This document shows, piece after piece, positions 58,534 through 64,000 of a DNA stretch of 64,000 nucleotides. This stretch comes from JBQTKD01 sp052386455 (GTDB lineage Bacteria > Actinomycetota > Actinomycetes > Sporichthyales > Sporichthyaceae), in NCBI GenBank assembly GCA_052386455.1, contig JBQTKD010000057.1:35328-99327 (forward strand), given 5' to 3'. The translations under genes and the position numbers were made by a program. The first letter of the stretch is position 1; each line of letters opens with the position of its first letter. The notes under the pieces are model-generated. The model searched no databases, had not been told where the DNA came from, and worked only from the letters and a program-made list of their open reading frames with translations.

Positions 58534-59228
58534 TGTTCGAGTTGCGCGGTATCGACGCCGGCTACGGTGGCACGCAGGTCCTGCGCGACGTCGACCTCGT
58601 GGTGCCCGAGCGGTCGATCGTCGCGATGCTCGGCCCGAACGGCGCGGGCAAGACCACGCTCCTGCGCGTCGCCTCCGGCCTGATCCGCCCGACCCGCGGG
58701 GAGATGCGGTTCGAGGGCAAGTCCGTCCTCGGCGCCACACCGCACGCCCTGTGCGCCAAGGGCGTGTGTCATGTCCCCGAGGGCCGCGGCGTCTTCCCGA
58801 ACCTGACGGTGCGCGACAACCTGATCCTGCAGTCGCCGAAGGGCAGGGAGAAGGCGTCCATCGAGCGGGCCATCTCCGCCTTCCCGCGTCTCGGCGAGCG
58901 CATCGGCCAGGTCGCCGGAACCATGTCCGGCGGCGAGCAGCAGATGCTCGCCCTGGCCCGCACCTACGTCCAGCGCCCCAAGCTGGTCCTGCTCGACGAG
59001 GTCTCGATGGGCCTCGCACCGAAGATCGTCGACGAGATCTTCGAGTTCCTCGCCTTGCTGGCCCGGGAGGGTTCGAGCCTGTTGCTGGTCGAGCAGTACG
59101 TCACCCGAGCCCTCGCCGTGGCCGACTACGTGTACCTGCTGAACCGCGGCCGCGTGTCGTTCGCGGGCGAGACCTCCGAGGTGGACGCCGATGCGATCGC
59201 CGCCGAGTACGTCGGCGGAGGACACTGA
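58533..59228 (+). CDS. livF: LivF-type ABC ATPase
   Basis: A 231-residue ATPase, the second nucleotide-binding subunit. Walker A GPNGAGKTT, the LivF signature block ARTYVQRPKLVLLDEVSMGLAP (Walker B within it), ABC signature MSGGEQQMLALART and CHVPEGRGVFPNLTVRDNL. The C-terminal LLNRGRVSFAGETSEV matches LivF. Last gene of the importer operon, followed after 21 bases by a TetR gene in the same direction. Confidence 0.92.
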   Translation: MFELRGIDAGYGGTQVLRDVDLVVPERSIVAMLGPNGAGKTTLLRVASGLIRPTRGEMRFEGKSVLGATPHALCAKGVCHVPEGRGVFPNLTVRDNLILQSPKGREKASIERAISAFPRLGERIGQVAGTMSGGEQQMLALARTYVQRPKLVLLDEVSMGLAPKIVDEIFEFLALLAREGSSLLLVEQYVTRALAVADYVYLLNRGRVSFAGETSEVDADAIAAEYVGGGH

Positions 59229-59249
59229 CCCTCCGCCTAGACTTCCCTC

Positions 59250-59849
59250 GTGGGGGAGACGGCACGCAAGCGGGGGCCAAAGTCCGCTCTCGGCGATGCG
59301 CCGCGGGAGCGGATTCACGACGCCGCGCTCGCGCTCTTCGAGAAGCAGGGCATCAAGGCGACGAGCATGGACGACGTCGCTGGGGCGTTGGGGGTGTCCC
59401 GGCCCACCGTCTATTACTACTTCGCGGGCAAGGACGACCTCGTCCTGGAGGTCGTTGCCCGGCAGGTCCAGCTGATGCTCGACGCCACCAGGCGCCGCCT
59501 GCGCGGCAAGGGGCTGGACCGGATCGGGCACGCCGCTTACCTCACCGTGGCGGAGTCTCTCGCCAACCCCTACGTCCGGCTGCTGGTGGACGCGGACTTT
59601 TCCCCGCTGACGCCGAAGTTCCTGGAATCGGAGCGAGTCCTGGCGATCCTCTCGGAGTTCTGGACCCCGCTGCTCGTCGAGGCGCAGTGCAACCACGGTC
59701 TGCGCACCGATCGGCCGGTGGACGAGATGATCGAGTGGATCATGTTCGTCCAGTTCTCGATGGTCGCGTCGGCCGCCGGCTTCGGCATGGGCGACGCCGA
59801 GATCCGGCACCGGATCGAGACCTACCTGGTGCCCGCGCTGCGCGCCTGA
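59250..59849 (+). CDS. TetR-family transcriptional regulator
   Basis: A 199-residue regulator with a clear TetR N-terminal HTH: RERIHDAALALFEKQGIKA, SMDDVAGALGVSRPTVYYYF and AGKDDLVLEVVARQ (residues 20-70). The C-terminal helical ligand-binding domain is not recognisable. TAGACT ends exactly six bases before the GTG at 59250, so the transcript is probably leaderless and separate from the liv operon despite the 21-base gap. It may control the liv-type operon or the divergent membrane genes beyond it. The gene downstream is convergent. Confidence 0.88.
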   Translation: MGETARKRGPKSALGDAPRERIHDAALALFEKQGIKATSMDDVAGALGVSRPTVYYYFAGKDDLVLEVVARQVQLMLDATRRRLRGKGLDRIGHAAYLTVAESLANPYVRLLVDADFSPLTPKFLESERVLAILSEFWTPLLVEAQCNHGLRTDRPVDEMIEWIMFVQFSMVASAAGFGMGDAEIRHRIETYLVPALRA

Positions 59850-59856
59850 CGAGCCG

Positions 59857-60669
59857 TCAGACGCCGACGGTCTCGCGGACCGGCTGCGGCGGCGGGACGG
59901 CCCTTTGGCTCGGCGAGTCGAGCACCGCCCTGCCCATCAGGTACGCCGAGCCCGCAGCGATCAGCACACCGGACAGCGCGGCCAGGCTGCGCCAGGCGCC
60001 GTCGACGTCCATGTTGATCGTGGCGTAGGTCGGCCACCCCGCCCACAGCTGCCAGGCGGAGAAGGCGCACGGCACGAGCGGGATCGCGGTGAGCGCGCCG
60101 CGCATGCCCCAGTGGCGGATTGCCAGGCAGAGCAGGAATCCGGCCAGCATCTCGCCGTAGTTCACCGGCACCCACCACAGCGGGAAGTCGGTGCCGATGC
60201 GCCAGGGCTGCTCGCCGTAGTAGTCGTAGGCGCTGGTGATGACGAAGCCCTCGAGCACGATGTTCATGACGGCCTGGCCGAGCACGGCGCCGCCGAACAC
60301 CTTCCAGTTGCGCGATTCGAACGCCTTGTAGAAGACGTAGCACGCGACGCCGCCAAAGCCGGTGTAGACGAACATCGCCCAGTACGGGTAGTGCACCGGC
60401 TGCGCGAAGTCGGGGAACTGGGTCCACGCTATGTGGTTGCCCTCGTGGAAGCGCAGCTTGCCGAGGGCGTCCCAGATCGGCTCGTTGAGGTTGCAGAGCA
60501 CGCTGCCGATCAGACACAGCGTCAGAATCGGCGAGCGGCGCCAGACCAGCTGGACCAGGGCCCAGAGCACGAAGGCGCCGGCCATGACCGCCGAGACGGC
60601 GAAGAACGCGTCGGCACGGTCGGCGGAGATCGTCGGGATCTGGGTGATGTCGCGCTCCAGCCGGATCAT
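59857..60669 (-). CDS. Seven-helix membrane protein (possibly AveC-like)
   Basis: A 270-residue polytopic membrane protein with about seven helices, ATG at 60669. CNLNEPIWDALGKLRFH and TQFPDFAQPVHYPYWAMFVY, then VLEGFVITSAYDYYGEQPW, are the distinctive soluble and interfacial segments. The arrangement of acidic and aromatic residues in loops recalls AveC-like spirocyclase-family proteins and their unassigned actinobacterial relatives, but I cannot confirm membership by eye. The start is overlapped by the stop of a 52-residue gene (ATGA), so the two are coupled. It faces another seven-helix protein across a short divergent promoter. Confidence 0.6.
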   Translation of the reverse strand: MIRLERDITQIPTISADRADAFFAVSAVMAGAFVLWALVQLVWRRSPILTLCLIGSVLCNLNEPIWDALGKLRFHEGNHIAWTQFPDFAQPVHYPYWAMFVYTGFGGVACYVFYKAFESRNWKVFGGAVLGQAVMNIVLEGFVITSAYDYYGEQPWRIGTDFPLWWVPVNYGEMLAGFLLCLAIRHWGMRGALTAIPLVPCAFSAWQLWAGWPTYATINMDVDGAWRSLAALSGVLIAAGSAYLMGRAVLDSPSQRAVPPPQPVRETVGV

Positions 60670-60824
60670 GGCCACAGTCCTCGGAAGTAGGGGCCGGGGA
60701 CGCCGGCTCGTTGGTAGTCGCCCTTGGGGTCGTAGACCTTGGTGTTCTCGTAGATCCAGGGGGCGAGTGGGGGCACCGGGCGTCGGCCGACGCCCGGGCG
60801 CACCTCTTCGGTGAGGACGGCCAC
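60666..60824 (-). CDS. 52-residue protein coupled to the seven-helix membrane protein
   Basis: A short frame from GTG at 60824 whose TGA overlaps the ATG of the membrane-protein gene. The sequence is polar and Pro-rich: it starts VAVLTEEVRPGVGRR, continues PPLAPWIYENTKVYDP and ends GVPGPYFRGLWP. No membrane helix, no cysteines. The dense set of aromatic residues with prolines and the ATGA junction argue for a real translated peptide, perhaps a binding partner or leader of the membrane protein. No family is recognised. The alternative is that it is a displaced N-terminal part of the membrane protein. Confidence 0.55.
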   Translation of the reverse strand: MAVLTEEVRPGVGRRPVPPLAPWIYENTKVYDPKGDYQRAGVPGPYFRGLWP

Positions 60825-60906
60825 ACAACGAGCGTCCTCTTACCCTGACGAATCTGTCAAGGTGTCAATAATTGTGGAGTCGACCTTTGGCCGGCACGAT
60901 GACGAT
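60825..60906. promoter_or_regulatory. Divergent promoter region with TGTCAA repeats
   Basis: An 82-base spacer between two divergent membrane-protein units. TGTCAA occurs twice in the same orientation at 60855-60860 and 60863-60868 (on the other strand, tandem TTGACA hexamers). It is flanked by TGAC (60845-60848) forming TGAC-N6-GTCA. The region is AT-rich around AATAATTG. It probably holds promoters for both directions and a site for a regulator, with the TetR protein encoded nearby as a candidate. Confidence 0.45.
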
Positions 60907-61671
60907 ATGAACGAGGGCTACGACCCGAGCGTCGTCATCGAGAACAGCGACTCCGGTGTCCGCATGGCGGTCATCCTCGTTCTCATGGCCATCGCCGGCC
61001 TCGGCGGCTACATGCAGTACTACGGGGCGATCAAGACTGGGCGTCGGGACAAGATGTACTGCATCCCGCTCGCTACGAACCTGTGGAACTTCGCGCACGA
61101 CACGACCTTTGTTGCGTCCTACTCGTCGTGGTTCGACAACGAGAACGAGCTGTGGATCCTCAAGCTCTTCTGGTTCGGCCTGATCGTGTTCTCGATCCTC
61201 GAACTCGTCGTGATCTCGCACATCGTTCGCTTCGCCCGCAAGGACCTCTGGGGCGACGGCTGCACCGTCGTCCAGGCCATCGCCATCTACTCGGTGCTAC
61301 AGCTGTTCGTGTTCGGCATCTTCTGGTGGTTCCAGGCGATCACCGACGACCCGCTGGAGTACTACGGCCTGGCCACCACGGTGCTCATGGCCTCGGCGTT
61401 CAACATCTCGATGATGCGTGCGCGCGGCAGCCAGCGCGGCATGAGCGAGTTCATCCTGTGGGGCTACCTGATCCTGTCGTGCGGCTTCTGGCCCTGGATG
61501 ATGGTCTCCGACCCGGATCACTTCACCCACCCGATCTACTTCCTGATGGCGATCGGCAACATCGGGGTCGACATCGTCTCGATCAAGGTCTTCCGCAGCC
61601 TCCCCGCCTACACCCCCGAGCCCGCACCCGCGCCCACCCCAACCCCCCAGCGCGCCTGGCCCAGCCGGTGA
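60907..61671 (+). CDS. Seven-helix membrane protein of unknown function
   Basis: A 254-residue protein, ATG at 60907, with about seven transmembrane helices. Blocks include MYCIPLATNLWNFAHDTTF, LKLFWFGLIVFSILELVVI, GIFWWFQAITDDPLEYYGL and GYLILSCGFWPWMMVSD. The acidic residues at helix ends and the size resemble integral-membrane terpene-cyclase-like proteins (Pyr4 type), but this is a guess from topology. The C-terminal tail is Pro-rich (PEPAPAPTPTPQ). No ribosome-binding site is obvious. It is divergent from the other seven-helix protein, with which it may share a pathway. Confidence 0.6.
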   Translation: MNEGYDPSVVIENSDSGVRMAVILVLMAIAGLGGYMQYYGAIKTGRRDKMYCIPLATNLWNFAHDTTFVASYSSWFDNENELWILKLFWFGLIVFSILELVVISHIVRFARKDLWGDGCTVVQAIAIYSVLQLFVFGIFWWFQAITDDPLEYYGLATTVLMASAFNISMMRARGSQRGMSEFILWGYLILSCGFWPWMMVSDPDHFTHPIYFLMAIGNIGVDIVSIKVFRSLPAYTPEPAPAPTPTPQRAWPSR

Positions 61672-61747
61672 ACACCCCGCGGTGCAAAGACAACCGGTGG
61701 TGCACGCCGCCGCCCGGACGCCACCTCACCTGTTTCCATTGCACCGC

Positions 61748-62596
61748 TCAGTGCTCGCCTCGGAGTCGGCGGGTCCGCTCCACCTGCTCGAGCACCCACA
61801 GCGGCCGGCCCTTGAGGTCCTCGTAGGTGAACCGCAGCTGCCCGTATCCCTGGGCTGCCAGCTCGTTGCCGCGGCGTCGGTCGTTCCGGTAGGCCTTGCG
61901 ATCCGAGTGGAACTCGTACCCGTCGCCCTCATCGACGAGCCATCCGTCGACGAGGAAGTCCACGTCGCCCACTCCGTCGATGCGCGCCTGGGGTTCGACC
62001 TTCGCGTCGGTGGTCCACAGCACTAGTCGCAGCACCGACTCGAGCGGGGAGGCTGCCCGCGGATCGATGTGCGCCACGGCGCGCCGCAGCGCGGTGGCTC
62101 CTGGGCCGCGTGCCGCTGCCGCTGCTTCCCGGAGCTGATACTCCGTCACATGACCACGGTGCACGGCCCAGTCGAGGATGCACACGGCGTCCACCAAGCG
62201 CATCGTCCGCGCGCAATCGAGGGCCGTGCGGAGCGGACTGGTGCAGGCGAGGTGCCGCTCGAGCTCGTACTTCGAGAGACGCGCCAGACGGACCTCGACG
62301 CCCGGCAGGGACCGGCGGTGGCCCGAGCAGAGCGTGACCCAGAGCCGCTCGTCGGGTGTCCAGATCGGCCAGCCGTACAGAGCGGCTGCCGTCGCGTGCG
62401 ACGCGACACCGCCGAGGCGAACCGCCGCGACGAGCCCCGGCGGCGCGCCAGGTAGCGCATACGCCCCGCGGTCGACGAGCTCCACCGTTCCGCATCGCAC
62501 CGCGGCGCCCAGCGCACGCCGGGGTACGCCGACGTCGAGCAGCCGCGACCAGCGCGCGGCCCCGCCGCACAGGTTGAGCGCATCGATCGGATCCAT
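61748..62596 (-). CDS. AbiEi-like / DUF559-type protein
   Basis: A 282-residue protein, ATG at 62596. The N-terminal third looks like the winged-helix part of AbiEi-type antitoxins (RWSRLLDVGVPRRALGAAV, VELVDRGAYALPG). The C-terminal third has an endonuclease-like DUF559 core: GVGDVDFLVDGWLVDEGDGY followed by EFHSDRKAYRNDRRRGNEL and RFTYEDLKGRP, with the D-x-D/E-x-H pattern. Such proteins are frequent actinobacterial accessory genes. A longer upstream open frame contains low-quality sequence and is not used. It may be linked with the nucleotidyltransferase remnant at the window end, but they are not adjacent. Confidence 0.75.
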   Translation of the reverse strand: MDPIDALNLCGGAARWSRLLDVGVPRRALGAAVRCGTVELVDRGAYALPGAPPGLVAAVRLGGVASHATAAALYGWPIWTPDERLWVTLCSGHRRSLPGVEVRLARLSKYELERHLACTSPLRTALDCARTMRLVDAVCILDWAVHRGHVTEYQLREAAAAARGPGATALRRAVAHIDPRAASPLESVLRLVLWTTDAKVEPQARIDGVGDVDFLVDGWLVDEGDGYEFHSDRKAYRNDRRRGNELAAQGYGQLRFTYEDLKGRPLWVLEQVERTRRLRGEH

Positions 62597-62812
62597 GCCG
62601 AGGACCCTGAGCCCGCAGGCAACACACCGGAAGGGCCGGTCGCGAAACTGTGGACAACCGGGGGTACGCGCGCCCTGTGGACGACGGCTGTCCCACCTCC
62701 GCATGCGCGGACGCCTCGGGGCGCAGAGGAAACAGGCGAGGTGCGGATCCGGCTGGCACGCGTCTCGGGTGTTGCTTCTCAACCGCGGCGTGTGCGGTGC
62801 AGGATTCTCGTC

Positions 62813-63292
62813 ATGTCGAGCCCGGAGATGCACTGGCACGCGCCGACGGGTCTGCGCCGCGCGCTGACCGGAGCGGTCGCGCTGATCACCGCCGGAATAG
62901 CGGTGGATCAAGCCTCGCTGCAGGGGTCGGGTCTCGGTGCACTAGTTGCACTGCCGTTCGCCGGGTTCTTGGCGCTGGTCGTCTGGGTGCTGGCCTATCG
63001 GCCGTACCTGCGGCTTACGGAAGACGAGCTGATCGCGCGCAACTACCTCAGGACCCGGCGGCTCGACCGGGCCGAGATCCGTGCGGTGTCGCCGGCGTTC
63101 GAAGGTCTACGCATTGAGACTGCCGCCGGACGGACGGTCGTTGCCTGCGCTGTCCAGAAGCGAACACCCGGCGGTAGAGAGGACGCAGGTGAGGCGCTGA
63201 TCAAGCCTGCGACCGCCTCGGGGGTTACTTCTATTCCGCGCAGCGCACGGTGTCCAAGGCGTCGGCTGGCCGAGGTTGCTCAGTCCGGGTGA
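62813..63292 (+). CDS. PH-domain-like membrane protein
   Basis: A 159-residue protein, ATG at 62813. Two helices at residues 16-32 and 44-62 (ALTGAVALITAGIAV, ALPFAGFLALVVWVLAY) are followed by a bacterial PH-like domain: YLRLTEDELIARNYLRTRR, DRAEIRAVSPAFEGLRIE and GRTVVACAVQKR. Relatives normally end soon after the AVQK motif. Here 40 further residues (GGREDAGEALIKPATASG onwards) look unlike a folded end, so the 3' part may be altered. It overlaps the 3' end of the convergent nucleotidyltransferase remnant by 13 bases, unusual for this window. Confidence 0.65.
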   Translation: MSSPEMHWHAPTGLRRALTGAVALITAGIAVDQASLQGSGLGALVALPFAGFLALVVWVLAYRPYLRLTEDELIARNYLRTRRLDRAEIRAVSPAFEGLRIETAAGRTVVACAVQKRTPGGREDAGEALIKPATASGVTSIPRSARCPRRRLAEVAQSG

Positions 63293-63904
63293 CCGCGCCG
63301 CTCCAGTAGCTCCCCCCACGTCGGTTTGTTCGACCCACTGTCCGGCTGCGCGTTGCGGAGCCGGGTGACGCGCTCGTCGTCGGCACCGACGATCTCGGTC
63401 ACCCAGGCGATGGCTTCGCCCAGATCCGGGTTGCCGAAGGCCAGCATCGAAGCGATGTCGACCCAGTCCTTCCCACGGTTGAACAACGCCTTGAAGATCG
63501 TGAGGTCGGTCGCCGACAGGATCGGGATGGTGCTGTCGCCGAGTTCCATCGCCACCACCCGACCCGCGACGACCTGATGGAGCAGGTGTTGCGGGAAGAA
63601 GAGGTCCACCGGGGTTCGCCCCCACCAGAGGCGCACCTGCCCATCTCGACGAATGTGCGCGATGTCCTTCGCGCTGTGCGCAACGCCGGCCGGCAGGAAT
63701 GCCAGAACCTCACCTGCCTCCTGGGTCGGAACGGCTGATGTTGACGTCGATATCGGCCGTTGCGCGAGGGTGCTCCACGTGAAAGGCAAGAGCGAGTGCT
63801 CCGCCGAATGCGTGGGCGATGCCGGCGTCGTCGAGCGCTTCGTGGATCGAGACGACCTTGTCCAGAAGTCCGGGCTCGCTGATGGCTCTACCTTCCTCTC
63901 GCAC
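63280..63904 (-). pseudogene. Frameshifted AbiEii-type nucleotidyltransferase
   Basis: Two minus-strand frames together make one nucleotidyltransferase-like protein of about 208 residues. The first (from GTG at 63904) has IHEALDDAGIAHAFGGALAL and ATADIDVNIS with the GG-x-x and D-x-D motifs, then runs into a stop at 63857-63710 region end (63710). The second frame, offset by one base, continues the family sequence: PTQEAGEVLAFLPAGVAH, DGQVRLWWGRTPVDLFF, ILSATDLTIFKALFNRGKDW to the stop at 63280. Skipping one C in AGCCGTT near 63737 joins them as DVNIS-VPTQE. The catalytic part and the substrate half are thus split. It is a recent inactivation, a sequencing error or programmed slippage. Confidence 0.7.
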
Positions 63905-64000
63905 GGTGGTTCCCGGCAGGAAGCGCTTGGCTCGCTTGTCCCTCGAGGACTGAGATGAGACGGCGCTCCTGTCGGGCTCCGGCGAAGACCTGACGCCCAG
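63888..64000 (-). CDS. Possible 3' end of a gene upstream of the nucleotidyltransferase
   Basis: An open minus-strand frame from the window edge to TAG at 63888-63890, reading GRQVFAGARQERRLISVLEG and ending NHRARGR. It overlaps the nucleotidyltransferase start by 17 bases, the arrangement expected if a short antitoxin-type gene precedes it. It is charged and helical-looking. Too little is visible to name it or to be sure it is coding. Confidence 0.3.
   Translation of the reverse strand, partial: GRQVFAGARQERRLISVLEGQASQALPAGNHRARGR

Noticed and set aside
1..64000. tRNA, rRNA, CRISPR or insertion-sequence features
   Set aside because: No cloverleaf-like sequence with a GGTTCGA-type T loop, no rRNA blocks, no regularly spaced repeats and no transposase motifs were seen by eye. 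A covariance-model search would be decisive.

Overview
The window is chromosomal DNA of a very GC-rich actinobacterium. GTG starts are frequent, GTGA/ATGA start-stop overlaps are everywhere, and actinobacterial marker genes are present: mihF, a DUF3000 protein, a coproporphyrin-type heme cluster with hemQ/chdC, an ATPase-degenerate PriA and an actinobacterial gmk-rpoZ-coaBC block. The genus cannot be fixed from sequence alone. I see no rRNA, tRNA, CRISPR array, prophage or transposase. Coding density is high and no gene-free stretch exceeds 300 bases.

Layout. 1-2562 (minus): 5' part of ribonuclease D, a LuxR-type pseudo-response regulator with an AT-rich motif-bearing upstream region, a DUF3000 protein and a small zinc-ribbon protein. 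2671-8382: heme genes hemE, hemY/cgoX and chdC, interrupted by two exported proteins on the minus strand. 8711-17519: a Ter-type stress cluster (TerD, DUF475/TerC-like, TerA/TerD-like, CitE-like aldolase, a fused double phosphoribosyltransferase, a HAD phosphatase and a coiled-coil protein) with hairpins between transcription blocks. 17516-22588: a free lipoyl-domain protein, tsaD and a sulfate ABC importer. 22585-27382 (minus): glutaminase fused to STAS and cyclic-nucleotide domains, and an M16 peptidase. 27417-30798: pyrF, mihF, gmk, rpoZ, coaBC. 30845-35480: MFS transporter, cupin, D-aminoacylase-type amidohydrolase, metK with a strong terminator. 35548-38437: exported RseB-like protein with an ABC exporter. 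38434-40629 (minus): DUF4143 ATPase with iterons upstream, and a lipase-like hydrolase. 40646-45645: priA, def, fmt, rsmB. 45738-51891: a potassium-uptake island (KimA-like, KtrB, KtrA, truncated KdpD-type kinase, KdpE-type regulator). 51972-59849: exported and membrane proteins leading into a branched-chain-amino-acid-type ABC operon with fused LivH-LivM, then a TetR regulator. 59857-61671: two divergent polytopic membrane proteins, one coupled to a 52-residue protein missed by length cut-offs. 61748-64000: AbiEi-like protein, PH-like membrane protein and a frameshifted nucleotidyltransferase, which looks like a toxin-antitoxin-type accessory end.

How the genes work together. The heme genes fit the coproporphyrin-dependent route: uroporphyrinogen decarboxylase, coproporphyrinogen oxidase, and coproheme decarboxylase as the last step. 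The Ter block pairs metal/stress-sensing TerD proteins with enzymes proposed in the literature to make a nucleoside-like metabolite. The potassium island joins two uptake systems to a two-component pair of the Kdp class, although no kdpFABC is in view. pyrF, mihF, gmk, rpoZ and coaBC form a housekeeping run. def, fmt and rsmB are an overlapping translation operon.

The most interesting non-gene signals are: a dispersed 11-bp repeat (GAGCTTGCGAG), two copies of which lie in frame inside hemY and the citE-like gene; a nested hairpin region between terD and the DUF475 gene whose last hairpin covers the start codon; three iterons at an exact 22-bp period before the DUF4143 ATPase; six CTTTA motifs in 159 bp before the LuxR-type gene; and several genes with leaderless promoter spacing.
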